Source: an uncultured Verrucomicrobiota bacterium
GTDB taxonomy: Bacteria > Verrucomicrobiota > Verrucomicrobiia > Limisphaerales > UBA9464
Length of the DNA: 45,322 nucleotides
NCBI GenBank assembly: GCA_903907995.1
Contig: CAIVQH010000005.1
Location: 1 to 45,322, forward strand
Direction: 5' to 3'
Below, one piece after another: positions 7,565-16,381 of this stretch. The number at the start of each line of letters is the position of its first letter. Positions within the stretch are counted from its first letter, which is position 1. The notes under the pieces were generated by a model. The model made no database searches, was not told where the DNA came from, and worked only from the letters and a program-made list of their open reading frames with translations. Both the position numbers and the translations under genes were made by a program.

Positions 7565-9340
7565 CTACTGGGCATCCCGCACCTGATAGAACCGCAACAC
7601 GTCGGTCGGCCGGGTGTCCAGGTATTGCGAGGTTTCCCCCGCCGTTCCCGTGGCTGCCGTCACCGGTGAACCGACCGTCTGCCAGGCCGCCCCCTGCAGG
7701 TTGGCCCGGCTATACACCTGATATCGGCGGCCCGGGGCACTTTCCCAAGTCACCGTGGTGCCATTTGCGGCCAGCTTCACCCTGGTCACGCGGTAATTCA
7801 CCGAGAGCGGGTTGGTCGGATCGGACCCCATGAGGGCCTCGCGGCTGTTCACGAAGCCGTCGCCGTCCGGATCGGCTTCTGGGGCGGCCTCCGGGCGGGT
7901 GAAGGGGCTCCAGTAGCGCCGCTGGAACAGGTCGTCGAGGCCGTCGAAATTGAAGTCATACACCGTGGGCAGCACCTCGGCGAAGCCGTTGGCCCAGGCC
8001 GTGAAGCCGCCCGAGGACACCGTGATGCTGCGGACACCAGGGGTGGCGTTGGCGGCCACCGTCACGGGCACCTGCACGAGATAGAGGCTGCGGAGCGCCT
8101 TGGGCACCACCACGGTGTCGCCGTAGGTGAGGCCGTCACCGGTGATCCGCAGGGTGGCATTGGTGCTGGGCAGGGTGGGGACGTAAACGCCCACCCAGAG
8201 GTTGCTTTTGCCGGGGGTGAGCTGGATGCAGATGTCACCGCTCTGGCGCGCGTCCGCCGTGAGGAACTGCCGCGTCTCTGTGATGCGGAAAGGGGGTGCA
8301 CCGGCCGAAACCGCGACATTTTGGGTCGTCGCCACCCCGGCCGTCAGCGTCACCGGCAGGTTCTGGGTGGGCAGGAAGGAGGTGACCGCGTTGTTGTAGG
8401 CGGAGGTGTACGGGTCGAGGTCCGTGCCCCGCACCAGATAGGTGTCCTGGTTGTCGGGCGGATCCAGCGCCGTCACGCGCAGGAAGGCCGGGCCCGCCGG
8501 CAGAGCGTCCAGTTCGTAGGAGCCGTCGGCCTTGGAGACGGTGCCGGCCAGGACCAGGCCGTTGGCGGATTCGAGCGTCACGTTTGCGCCGAGCACGGCC
8601 GAGCCGTTCAGGGTCACCGTGCCCTTCAGGGAGGCGAGGGAAGTGGTGCCATAAAGGGTGCGGACGGCCGTGATGTCGTCGGACGACAGGCCGGTCTGCG
8701 CGCCGATGCCCTGCGGACCGAACCAGAACATCGTCGAGCCGCCCAGCGTCGCGTGGTTCAGCCCGATCATATGGCCGATCTCATGCAGGGCCACGGTTTC
8801 GACGAACTGCCCCTCGGTCTGGGTGAGATCAAAAGCGGTGAACCAGCTCCGGCTGGAATTGAGGACGATATCCGCCTCGGCGATGGTTTCGTCGGTGTCC
8901 GAGCCGGAGAGCACGGTGATGCCGGCGGAGCCGGCGGGGAAGAAGGTGGTCCCGCCGTTGATGGTGCGGTTGCCGGGCAGCCATACCACCATGTTCTGGC
9001 CGTCGGTGACGTTCACATCCGTCACCCCGCTGACCGGCGCCCCCTCCTCGAACTTCAGCTTGGTTCCCGACACCGCCTGCCACTGGGCAAAAGAAGCCCG
9101 TATCGCGTCCAGTTCCGCCGCCGTGTTGGTGGTGGACCAGCCCTGCGCCGAGAGATGGTAGCGGATGGCCAAGGTGGTTGGATTCTGGTCGGGAAACAGG
9201 GCCGAATCGTAGAAGGAGAAGTTCCAGTGCATCGCCTTGCCGTTCGGTGCGATCTGGAAGACCGCCGCCGTGCCGGTCAGGCCGGCCGATCCCAGAATCA
9301 GCGCCAGCGCGAGGGTTAGTTTCTGCCAGATTCGTTTCAT
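7565..9340 (-). CDS. Secreted matrixin-family (M10) metalloprotease with Cpr-like and C-terminal sorting-like domains
   Basis: The protein has 591 residues. A signal peptide (MKRIWQKLTLALALILGSAG) leads into a zinc protease domain with HEIGHMIGLNH (His186, His190 and His196 as ligands, Glu187 catalytic) and the Met-turn GSTM (Met204), diagnostic of metzincins of the matrixin type. Next comes a carboxypeptidase regulatory-like Ig fold (KGTVTLNGSAVLGANVTLES, about 240-300). Later there is a calcium-binding-looking stretch (DFNFDGLDD and DPDGDGFVNSREALMGSDP) and a C-terminal module (TWESAPGRRYQVYSRANL) common at the ends of verrucomicrobial secreted proteins. The ATG overlaps the stop of the upstream gene by ATGA, so the two are translationally coupled. 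The substrate is unknown. Confidence 0.9.
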   Translation of the reverse strand: MKRIWQKLTLALALILGSAGLTGTAAVFQIAPNGKAMHWNFSFYDSALFPDQNPTTLAIRYHLSAQGWSTTNTAAELDAIRASFAQWQAVSGTKLKFEEGAPVSGVTDVNVTDGQNMVVWLPGNRTINGGTTFFPAGSAGITVLSGSDTDETIAEADIVLNSSRSWFTAFDLTQTEGQFVETVALHEIGHMIGLNHATLGGSTMFWFGPQGIGAQTGLSSDDITAVRTLYGTTSLASLKGTVTLNGSAVLGANVTLESANGLVLAGTVSKADGSYELDALPAGPAFLRVTALDPPDNQDTYLVRGTDLDPYTSAYNNAVTSFLPTQNLPVTLTAGVATTQNVAVSAGAPPFRITETRQFLTADARQSGDICIQLTPGKSNLWVGVYVPTLPSTNATLRITGDGLTYGDTVVVPKALRSLYLVQVPVTVAANATPGVRSITVSSGGFTAWANGFAEVLPTVYDFNFDGLDDLFQRRYWSPFTRPEAAPEADPDGDGFVNSREALMGSDPTNPLSVNYRVTRVKLAANGTTVTWESAPGRRYQVYSRANLQGAAWQTVGSPVTAATGTAGETSQYLDTRPTDVLRFYQVRDAQ

Positions 9341-9867
9341 GGTTTGATTCCTTCCACCCGGCGTTTCAGTTCCTCCAACGGCAGCGGCACCTGCGTGGGC
9401 AGCCGGTAGCCGGTGGCTTCCGCCGGGCCACCGAACACGCCATTGCTCAACAGCTTGCGTCCATCCGTCGCTTCATGGACGGTAAATTTCCCCTGCGCCA
9501 GATCGAGCGTGACGGCGTCGCCGTGCGGATTACGGACGGTGAACACCACCACTTCCTCGCCGAGCCGGAACTCCGGTTCGCCCATCACCTTCGTCCAGCG
9601 CCGCCCGAGGACGCCGCTGCCCATCACCAGCGAGAAGTGGTTGGTGGCCGGGCCTTTCCAGAATTCGGGTGAATCCAGCTCAACCCGGGTAAACACGCGC
9701 CCCTCGGCATCCTGGCTGGCCTCCAAGCTGGCCACCCGGCCATGCACCACCGAATCGGCGCGGCGCGCCAGATCTTCCACCGGTGTCGGCACCGGCGCAT
9801 CTGCCTGCATCGCAGGAGTATGCAGGGAGAGCAACGCTCCCAGCAAAAGACAAAGACGGCCCGACAT
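9337..9867 (-). CDS. Small secreted protein coupled to the matrixin protease
   Basis: This 176-residue protein has a signal peptide (MSGRLCLLLGALLSLHTPAMQA). A compact, probably beta-rich domain follows, with the stretch SVVHGRVASLEA... FTRVELDSPEFWKG and VMGSGVLGRRWTKVMGEPEFRLGEEVVVF. I do not recognise a catalytic motif. Proteins with this pattern are often found beside matrixin-like proteases; here the gene ends in an ATGA overlap with the protease start. A role as propeptide-like inhibitor, chaperone or co-secreted partner is inference only. The start was chosen as the ATG that begins the signal peptide. The frame is open upstream through the adjacent repeat, but that extension is not credible. 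Confidence 0.72.
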   Translation of the reverse strand: MSGRLCLLLGALLSLHTPAMQADAPVPTPVEDLARRADSVVHGRVASLEASQDAEGRVFTRVELDSPEFWKGPATNHFSLVMGSGVLGRRWTKVMGEPEFRLGEEVVVFTVRNPHGDAVTLDLAQGKFTVHEATDGRKLLSNGVFGGPAEATGYRLPTQVPLPLEELKRRVEGIKP

Positions 9868-9990
9868 GACGTAGTCCGACCGGGAACGGGCGCTGGGGTT
9901 CAATGTTGCGTCCGAGGCGAGGGTACCAGCGCCGTCGGGCTCAAGGTCGGCAACATCCCCGAGGTTTCGGATCGCCTTGGCAAGCCTGAC

Positions 9991-10162
9991 GCGCCCTTTC
10001 CCCTCACCCCGGCCCTCTCCCTTGGGGAGAGGGAGAATGATCGTCCGTCTCTCGGCGAAAGCGGGCGCGGGATTGGCCGGACGCGCTGCCAAGCCACCGG
10101 GCGGGCTGCCCGGCTGTTCCCTCTCCCCGAGGGAGAGGGTTAGGGTGAGGGGGAAGGGAGCT
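9991..10162. repeat. Full copy of the CCCTCACCC/GGGAGAG palindromic repeat
   Basis: The left part (CCCCTCACCCCGGCCCTCTC, then a hairpin with GGGGAGAGGGAGAAT) and the right part (CCCTCTCCCCGAGGGAGAGG, then TTAGGGTGAGGGGGAAGG) are near-perfect inverses around a central unit containing GGCGAAAGCGGGCGCGGGAT and TTGGCCGGA. The copy at 39001-39171 has the same size and order; a left half lies at 344-426. It fills most of the 9868-10244 gap between two minus-strand genes. Confidence 0.85.
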
Positions 10163-10244
10163 TGCATCCGTCTGGCGCTGTGTCTCGCGACACGATTCCT
10201 AAACATCCGACCGTATTGGCAGCCACAGGGCGATTAAACGCGGC

Positions 10245-11996
10245 CTACTGGCCACCGGATACCTTCGCATAATAACCCGCGCTTGCCAGCAGTTCCTCGG
10301 CCGTTCCCGATTCTGCCACCCGGCCATCCTGCAGGGAGATGATTCGGTTCACCGTCCGCAGCGTGCCCAACCGGTGCGCCACCATCACCGTGGTACGCCC
10401 GCGCATCAGTTCGCGCAGGCTGACCAGCACCAAGGCCTCGCTCTCCGCGTCGAGCGCGCTGGTCGGCTCGTCGAGCAATAGGATCGGCGCGTCCTTGAGG
10501 AAGGCCCGCGCCAGGTTCAGCCGCTGTTTCTCGCCCACACTCAGCCGGGCCGCGCCGTCGCCCACGACCGTGTCGTAGCCCTGCGGCAGGTTCTCGATGT
10601 AGCTGTGCGCGTTGGCCGCCCGCGCCGCCGCCTCGATCTGCGCGCGGGTCGCGTTCGGTCTGCCGTAACCGATGTTTTCCGCGATGGAGGTCGGCAGCAG
10701 CAGCGGTTCCTGGAGCACGAGCGCGACGTTCTCCCGCAGCGAATGCAGGGAAAACTCCCGCAAGTCCGTGCCGCCCAGGCGCACCGTGCCGCCATCCGGA
10801 TCAAGGAAGCGCGGGATGAACTGCAGCAGCGTGGTCTTCCCGGCCCCGCTCGGCCCGATCAACGCGACCGCCTCGCCCGCGCCGACGCGGAAGGACACTT
10901 CGTGCAGCACCGGGCGTTCCTTGGTGTAGCCGAAGGCCACGCGGTCAAACTCCAGCCCCGTATCCACGCCCCGGACCACCGACCGGTTGCCGTCCTTCAT
11001 GGTCGAGCCTTCCTGAAGCAGCTCCAGCACGCGGTGTGTGCCGGCACGGGCGTTCGTCACGGTCGAGCCGACGTGGGAAAGCTGGTTCAGCGGGTCGTAG
11101 AGCTGGGTGAGATAGGCGAGGAACACCAGCAGCTGGCCGATGCTCAAGGAGCCGCTGATCACCTGCTTCGAGCCAAACCAGATGATCGCCGCCGTGCCCA
11201 GCGCAAACACTGCCGACACCGTGCTGAGGTACAGCACCTCCGCGCGGTGCTGACCCCAGCGCGCCGCGAAGGAGTTCTGCGACTGCCGCTCGAAGTGCTC
11301 CGCCTCCTTCGCCTCGCGGGTAAAACTCTGGATGAGCTGCAGGTTCGTCACGAGCTGCTGCACCGTGGTGGCAATGCCCGCGTCGGCCGACTGCGCCTCG
11401 CCGGCCCGCCGCCCCATGCGCCCGCCAAAGGCCTGCATCACCAGCAGCAGCAGCGGCACCGTCGCGAGGGCCACCAGGGTGAGCAGCCCGTTGAGCCGCC
11501 ACATCACGACCGTCATGGCGATCACACTCGCCAGCGCGCCGAGGAAGGTGAACACGCCCTGGGTGAACAGGGTCTGGAAGGCGTAGGTGTCCCACGTCGC
11601 CCGGTAGATCAGGTCGCCCGCCTGTGCACCCTGCAACCGCCGCAACGAAAGCCGCAACAGCCAGTCAAACACCGCCCGCCGCACCCGCGACAATCCGCGC
11701 AACCCGGTGACGATCACCACCGCATTCTGCGCCGCCCCGAGCAGGGCGCTCCCAAGATGCAGCGCGACCATCGCCCCGACCAGCAGCGCGAGCTGCGTCG
11801 GCAACGGCAGCCCGCCAATCTGCCGCCCGACGCTCTCAGGGAAGGGATTATGCCCCAGCACGGAATCCACGATCAGCGCCAGCGGCCACGGCTTGAGCAG
11901 GCCGGCCAGGGTGGTCAAGGCCAGCAACGCCAACCCCGCCAGCACGCGGGGCCAGTCGGCCCGGAAGTAGGAAAGCGCCCGCCAGAGTTGCTGCAT
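10245..11996 (-). CDS. ABC transporter, fused permease/ATPase (MsbA-like exporter)
   Basis: This 583-residue half-transporter has an N-terminal six-helix ABC_membrane domain (roughly 1-310) and a C-terminal nucleotide-binding domain. The ATPase motifs are Walker A GPSGAGKT (near 380), Q-loop LVLQEPLLLP, signature LSVGEKQR (near 485), Walker B ILLLDEPTSALD (near 503) and the switch histidine in VMVAHRLGT. It should work as a homodimer exporting lipid or another amphiphilic substrate across the inner membrane. The overall pattern is MsbA/multidrug-like, but substrate cannot be read from the sequence. It is a single minus-strand gene between repeat-bearing gaps. Confidence 0.9.
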   Translation of the reverse strand: MQQLWRALSYFRADWPRVLAGLALLALTTLAGLLKPWPLALIVDSVLGHNPFPESVGRQIGGLPLPTQLALLVGAMVALHLGSALLGAAQNAVVIVTGLRGLSRVRRAVFDWLLRLSLRRLQGAQAGDLIYRATWDTYAFQTLFTQGVFTFLGALASVIAMTVVMWRLNGLLTLVALATVPLLLLVMQAFGGRMGRRAGEAQSADAGIATTVQQLVTNLQLIQSFTREAKEAEHFERQSQNSFAARWGQHRAEVLYLSTVSAVFALGTAAIIWFGSKQVISGSLSIGQLLVFLAYLTQLYDPLNQLSHVGSTVTNARAGTHRVLELLQEGSTMKDGNRSVVRGVDTGLEFDRVAFGYTKERPVLHEVSFRVGAGEAVALIGPSGAGKTTLLQFIPRFLDPDGGTVRLGGTDLREFSLHSLRENVALVLQEPLLLPTSIAENIGYGRPNATRAQIEAAARAANAHSYIENLPQGYDTVVGDGAARLSVGEKQRLNLARAFLKDAPILLLDEPTSALDAESEALVLVSLRELMRGRTTVMVAHRLGTLRTVNRIISLQDGRVAESGTAEELLASAGYYAKVSGGQ

Positions 11997-12036
11997 GTCG
12001 CGGCGAGGTTAGCGGAAGGTGGGGACACCCGATATT

Positions 12037-12184
12037 GAATTTGGAAAGCAGGAAAACAGGAACGGAGAGGATGGGAAGGGAGAGGAAAAGCACTATCGCA
12101 GTACGAACCAAGGGGTGGTTGCCGTTTCCGGATTCTCATCTGCCGAGGATCGCTTCCTGTCGTCCGTTTCCTGCTTTCCAAATT
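12037..12184. repeat. Inverted-repeat element with GAATTTGGAAAGCAGGAA ends
   Basis: The left end GAATTTGGAAAGCAGGAA (12037 on) is the inverse of the right end TTTCCTGCTTTCCAAATT (to 12184). The interior is about 110 bp and lacks coding character. The same ends flank 17449-17631, and single ends lie at 36700-36726 and 38441-38466. This suggests a small non-autonomous repeat family. Confidence 0.75.
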
Positions 12185-12191
12185 GTCTCAA

Positions 12192-13286
12192 TCACTCCGT
12201 CCCAAAGGGCAGTTTCACGATCGCCACCGGGCTTTCGCCGGTGGCGGTCCGGAGGGTCAGTGCGGTGCCGGGGGTGTTGCATTCCTTGCGGATGTAGGCG
12301 AGGGCGAGGTTTTGGCCCAGGGCGGGTGATTTCAGGGCGCTGACGATGGTGCCGACGTCGCGGCCATCCTTGATGATTTTGTCGCCCTTGATCGGCAGCG
12401 CGGCGAGGTCGTCGGCCAGGCGCAGGCCGCGCAGGGCCTTGGTCACCTGTCCGTAGGTGCGGATGCGCGCGATCGTCTCCTGGCCGGTGTAGCAGCCCTT
12501 GGTGTAGCTGATCGCATCGCGGTCCAGCCCCGCCTCGGGCGGCAGGTGCGTCTCATCCATCTCGATGCCGAAGCGCGGGAGGCCCGCCTCGAAGCGCGCC
12601 ACTTCCAGCGCGGTGAAGCCCACCAGCCGGCCGCCGACCTCCCTGGCCGCCGCGACGAGCTTGTCGAGCACCGCCGCGAGCGCATCCGTCGGCACAAACA
12701 GATCGAACCCGGCGGACACGGTGCGGGCGTGGTTCATCAGGTACAGCTCGCCCAGCGTCGCATCACTGGCCGAGGCAAAGGCCAGGGGCTTGGCCGGCAG
12801 TTCGGGGAACAGCCCCAGCTTGCTGACGACTTCCGCCGCGCGCGGGCCTTGCACGGTGAACAGTCCGTAATAGGGGGCCACTTCCACGACCTGCACATCT
12901 TCGGCGACGATGTGGTGCTCCAGCCGTTGCTTGAGAGCCTCCGTGAGGCCGGGCTCGAAATCCAGTAGCAGCTCCTGCGGCAGCGCGTAGATGAAGGCAT
13001 CCGACACCAGCCGGCCCTTGGGGCTGCAAAAGGCGGCGTGACAACCGGTGCCCGGCGCGAGCGCCTTGACGTCGTTGGTGACCTGGCCGTTCAGCAGCCG
13101 CACGCGGTCCTCGCCCGTGAGGCAGATCCGCCCGCGAAAGCTCAGGTCGCCGACGCCGGCGGTGGCGCGGAGCGCGGCGTGTTCGGCCAGCCAGTCGCCA
13201 TAGTCGGCCGCGACCTCGTGGCCGTTCACCTCGGTGAACCGGGCGTCGAGCGCGGCGTGGACTTCATGGAGCACGAGCGGAGTCAT
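12192..13286 (-). CDS. ygfZ: YgfZ/GcvT-like folate-binding protein (Fe-S cluster maintenance)
   Basis: This 364-residue protein shares the aminomethyltransferase fold. It has the YgfZ signature KGCYTGQE followed by TIARIRTYGQV near the start of the C-terminal part. The N-terminal half (GVGDLSFRGRICLTGEDRVRLL... LNGQVTNDVKAL... GCHAAFCSPKGRLVSD) is typical of YgfZ/COG0354. The family binds folate and supports assembly or repair of Fe-S proteins such as MiaB. No GCV operon is near, which argues against GcvT itself. ATG 13286 begins MTPLVLHEVH; the frame is open upstream to 13451, but that part has no family similarity. Confidence 0.88.
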   Translation of the reverse strand: MTPLVLHEVHAALDARFTEVNGHEVAADYGDWLAEHAALRATAGVGDLSFRGRICLTGEDRVRLLNGQVTNDVKALAPGTGCHAAFCSPKGRLVSDAFIYALPQELLLDFEPGLTEALKQRLEHHIVAEDVQVVEVAPYYGLFTVQGPRAAEVVSKLGLFPELPAKPLAFASASDATLGELYLMNHARTVSAGFDLFVPTDALAAVLDKLVAAAREVGGRLVGFTALEVARFEAGLPRFGIEMDETHLPPEAGLDRDAISYTKGCYTGQETIARIRTYGQVTKALRGLRLADDLAALPIKGDKIIKDGRDVGTIVSALKSPALGQNLALAYIRKECNTPGTALTLRTATGESPVAIVKLPFGTE

Positions 13287-13477
13287 GGCGCGCGATGGTA
13301 GCGTGTAACGCCCGTCGGCGAAAGGCTGGTAAACCCTACCCAGTTTGGGTTTGGAAAACCGGAGAAGCCGTGGAAGGTTGGGATGGTGGGAGACTGGCGT
13401 TTCGGCGTTGCCGCGCCCGGTAACGAACTCATCGGCCAGCGCAAAATGCATCTGCCCACACCAAACAGGAAATGCTT

Positions 13478-13768
13478 ATGAAACCTGCCATCGAGAGAAA
13501 TGTCTGGATCCGCTGTGACGCGCTGAACCGGGGAACCTGGGACTACGACCCCGACCCGCACCCGGACAACCCGGCTTCGTTCCCCTGGGATTACGGGTTC
13601 AACATCCAGCTGGGAAAGCGCTACCAGCTGACCGATCCCAAAACCCACGAAACCATCCTCGTGGAAATCACCAGCGTGGAAGGCGCCCCGCGCAACCACG
13701 ATTCGATCGCCATCGCGAAAATCGTCGGGGTTGAAGCGGCCAAATGCGAAACGCTGCCCATACCATAG
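13478..13768 (+). CDS. Small conserved-looking hypothetical protein
   Basis: This 96-residue protein is rich in Trp, Asp and Pro near its start (RNVWIRCDALNRGTWDYDPD) and ends CETLPIP. It has no signal peptide or membrane segment. ATG 13478 is preceded by AGGA at a spacing of seven bases, whereas the in-frame ATG at 13472 sits directly against that box, so 13478 is preferred. The composition and codon use look like neighbouring genes, so it is likely real. No function can be assigned. Confidence 0.62.
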   Translation: MKPAIERNVWIRCDALNRGTWDYDPDPHPDNPASFPWDYGFNIQLGKRYQLTDPKTHETILVEITSVEGAPRNHDSIAIAKIVGVEAAKCETLPIP

Positions 13769-13986
13769 GAATAGCCCCGGTCCTTTCCGGCTTTCCTGCG
13801 CATCTGTTCACCATGGTTAGCCGCTGAGTGCGGAGGGAGAGTCACCCCTGATGAACGCGGTCACCCCACTCCGCTCGCATTCCCAATGCCCGAGCCTAAC
13901 CACGGTGAAAGGCTGCGCTCCCTGCGTTTGACTCGCGCGCTTTGGGCTTCGCGCCCGGCGGCGGACCGGGCATGGTTCTTCCCGCC

Positions 13987-15057
13987 ATGTCCCTGCCAGA
14001 GCACCGCCAGGCCATCGATGCGCTCGACGCGCAGATCGTGCACCTCCTCAACGAGCGCACGAAGCACGTCCTTGAAATCGGCGCGCTGAAGCTCAAGGCC
14101 GGCGAGGAAATCTACGCGCCGCAGCGCGAGCGCGCCGTCTTTCAGAAGGTGACGAAGCTGAACCAGGGGCCGATCACCAACGACGGCCTGCGCGCCATCT
14201 ATCGCGAGGTGATGTCGAGCGCGCTGTCGCTGGAGAAGAGCCTCACCATCGCGTACCTCGGACCCGAGGCCACCTACACCCACGAGGCCGCGATGCGCCG
14301 CTTCGGGGCGAGCCTGCTGTACACGCCGCAGAAGACCATCGCCGACGTTTTTCACGAGGTCTCCAAGCAGCGGGCGGATTACGGCGTCGTGCCGGTCGAG
14401 AATTCCACCGAGGGTGTGGTCACCCACACGCTCGACATGTTTGTGGACAGCGACCTGCAGATCGTCGCGCAGGTCGTCCTTCGCATCCGCCACTGCCTCG
14501 TCAGCATCGGCAAGCGTGACCGGATCAACCGGCTCTATGTGCATCCGCAGACGCTCGCCCAATGCCGCGGCTGGATTCACCGGCACTTCCCGCACGCCGA
14601 GCTGATCGAGACGAGTTCCAACGCCCGCAGCGCCGAGCTCGCGGCCAAGGAAAAAACCGCAGGCGCCATCTGCGGCGTCTTTGCCGCCGAGAAGTACGCG
14701 TTGCCCGTGCTGGAGGCGGACATCCAGGACAACGCCGCCAATGCCACGCGCTTCCTGGTGCTCGGCCGCACCTGCCCGCCGCCCAGCGGCAAGGCCGGCC
14801 TGGACCGCACGAGCCTCATGTTCAGCCTGCGCGACGAGGCCGGCGCGCTGCACCGGGCGCTCGCGCCGTTCCGCCGCTTCCGCATCAACATGACCAAGAT
14901 CGAGTCGCGCCCGAGCAAGCGGAAGGCGTGGGAATACTTCTTCTTCGTCGATTGCGACGGTCACGCCCAGGAGCCGAAAGTCGCCAAGGCCATCGCGCAG
15001 CTCGGCCAGCATTGCAGCTTCGTGAAGGTGCTGGGCAGCTATCCCAACTCCGATTAG
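13987..15057 (+). CDS. pheA: Bifunctional chorismate mutase / prephenate dehydratase (P-protein)
   Basis: The protein has 356 residues. An AroQ-type chorismate mutase domain (about 1-85, HRQAIDALDAQIVHLLNERT) leads into the prephenate dehydratase domain (IAYLGPEATYTHEAAMRRFG, then VPVENSTEGVV). A C-terminal ACT regulatory domain (LMFSLRDEAGALHRAL... NMTKIESRPSK) carries the ESRP phenylalanine-binding motif. It turns chorismate into phenylpyruvate and should be feedback-inhibited by phenylalanine. ATG 13987 begins at the mutase domain; an upstream in-frame ATG at 13942 only adds a Gly/Pro-rich stretch. pdxA starts 4 nt after its stop, so the two are probably co-transcribed. Confidence 0.95.
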   Translation: MSLPEHRQAIDALDAQIVHLLNERTKHVLEIGALKLKAGEEIYAPQRERAVFQKVTKLNQGPITNDGLRAIYREVMSSALSLEKSLTIAYLGPEATYTHEAAMRRFGASLLYTPQKTIADVFHEVSKQRADYGVVPVENSTEGVVTHTLDMFVDSDLQIVAQVVLRIRHCLVSIGKRDRINRLYVHPQTLAQCRGWIHRHFPHAELIETSSNARSAELAAKEKTAGAICGVFAAEKYALPVLEADIQDNAANATRFLVLGRTCPPPSGKAGLDRTSLMFSLRDEAGALHRALAPFRRFRINMTKIESRPSKRKAWEYFFFVDCDGHAQEPKVAKAIAQLGQHCSFVKVLGSYPNSD

Positions 15058-15061
15058 CGCC

Positions 15062-16060
15062 ATGCTCGCGCTCGGCATCACGCTTGGCGACATCAACGGC
15101 ATCGGCCCCGAGGTCGCGCTGAAGGCGCTTGCCCGCGAGGTCATCGCCGACGAGGACACCCGTTACGTGCTGATCGGCGACAATGGCGTGGTACGCGAGC
15201 TGTGCGGCCTGCTGGGTGTCGAGGCCGACCTGCCGCGCTGGAGCGAACGCGAAACGGTCGCCAGCCGCGTCTATGTCCACGACCCGGAGGCCGTGCCGCT
15301 GCCCGTTGGCTTGCCGGCCGGTGCCCCCCAAGCTGCGCTCGCGGCGGTGCGCTGGTTGCGCGAAGGGGCGCGCCTCTGTCTCGCAGGAGAACTGGCCGGG
15401 ATCATCACCGCGCCCGTCAGCAAGGAGGCGATCATCCGCGCCGGCCAGCCGTTCATCGGCCAGACCGAATTTCTCAGCGAACTCGCCGACGCCTCGCGCA
15501 CCGCGATGATGTTGCTGGGTCACGACGACCGCGACCGCTGGCTCCGCGTCGCCCTCGCCACGACGCATCTGCCGCTCAAGGACGTCGCCGCCGCGCTCAC
15601 CGTCGAAGGCATCGCGCAGACCATCGAGCTGGCCGCCGAAGCGTGCGTGCGCCTCGGCCTGCCGCGCCGCCGCATCGGTGTGTGCGGCCTGAACCCGCAC
15701 GCGGGCGAGGGCGGCAAGATGGGCCGGGAGGAACTCGACGTGATCACGCCCGCCGTCGCGCTGGCAAAGTCGCGCGGCGTGGATTGCCACGGACCCTCCG
15801 CCGCCGACACGCTGTTCCACCGTGTCTTTCGGGGCGATTTCGACGCCGTGGTGGCGATGTATCACGACCAGGGACTGGTGCCGCTCAAGATGGTGGCCTT
15901 CGACACCGGCGTGAACTGGACGCTCGGCCTGCCCTTCGTCCGCACGTCGCCCGACCACGGCACCGCCTACGACCTCGCGGGCCAGGGCTTAGCCGATCCC
16001 TCCAGCATGGAAGCGGCGATCCAGTTGGCACGGCGGCTGGTGAAAGCTTCGACTGCCTAG
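15062..16060 (+). CDS. pdxA: 4-hydroxythreonine-4-phosphate dehydrogenase
   Basis: This 332-residue enzyme opens with the PdxA hallmark GITLGDINGIGPEVALKAL. It has the three metal-ligand histidines in THLPL (His169), NPHAGE (His213) and YHDQG (His268). It oxidises 4-phosphooxy-threonine in the DXP-dependent pyridoxal phosphate pathway. The motif usually seen as GHTEF reads GQTEF here (Gln134), a change at a substrate-contacting histidine that may alter specificity. PdxA-like enzymes acting on other hydroxy acids exist, so the exact substrate is slightly uncertain. It lies 4 nt downstream of pheA. Confidence 0.9.
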   Translation: MLALGITLGDINGIGPEVALKALAREVIADEDTRYVLIGDNGVVRELCGLLGVEADLPRWSERETVASRVYVHDPEAVPLPVGLPAGAPQAALAAVRWLREGARLCLAGELAGIITAPVSKEAIIRAGQPFIGQTEFLSELADASRTAMMLLGHDDRDRWLRVALATTHLPLKDVAAALTVEGIAQTIELAAEACVRLGLPRRRIGVCGLNPHAGEGGKMGREELDVITPAVALAKSRGVDCHGPSAADTLFHRVFRGDFDAVVAMYHDQGLVPLKMVAFDTGVNWTLGLPFVRTSPDHGTAYDLAGQGLADPSSMEAAIQLARRLVKASTA

Positions 16061-16080
16061 CTGGAGAAGCGGATTACTTC

Positions 16081-16306
16081 CCCAATCCCAAAGGGATGGA
16101 ATCATTCAGCCCAGTGTTGGCGATGAAATCGCCAACACTGGGTGAAGCCGGCCAGAGAAAGCCTGCCCTGAAGGGGCAGCAGCAAATCCCGAAGAGAAGC
16201 GATCCAACCGCGTTCCGGTTGAGTTCATTTTGGGACTTCTACCCAGGGTAGGTGCTGCGCACCAAGCCTGGGCTGAGTGATGGAATCCCTTCGGGATTCT
16301 GATCCA
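16081..16306. repeat. Intergenic cluster of nested palindromes (shared with 1541-1767)
   Basis: It contains a perfect 15-bp hairpin, CCCAGTGTTGGCGAT (16110-16124) against 16128-16142. Smaller palindromes follow, such as CCCTGAAGGGG, ACCCAGGGT... GCCTGGGCT and AATCCCTTCGGGATT. The block order matches the cluster at 1541-1767. It fills the gap between the convergent pdxA and tal genes and may help terminate both. Confidence 0.75.
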
Positions 16307-16381
16307 TGAAGCCGCCGGCCGACATGAGCCCCGCCAAGGACATCAGGCAGCGCGGCGAATGCCGTCTGCCAGGGCGGCGCG

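Noticed and set aside
13893-13910. Another GCCTAAC box upstream of pheA as an attC site
   Set aside because: No matching GTTAGG box or inner complementary pair was found at attC distance.
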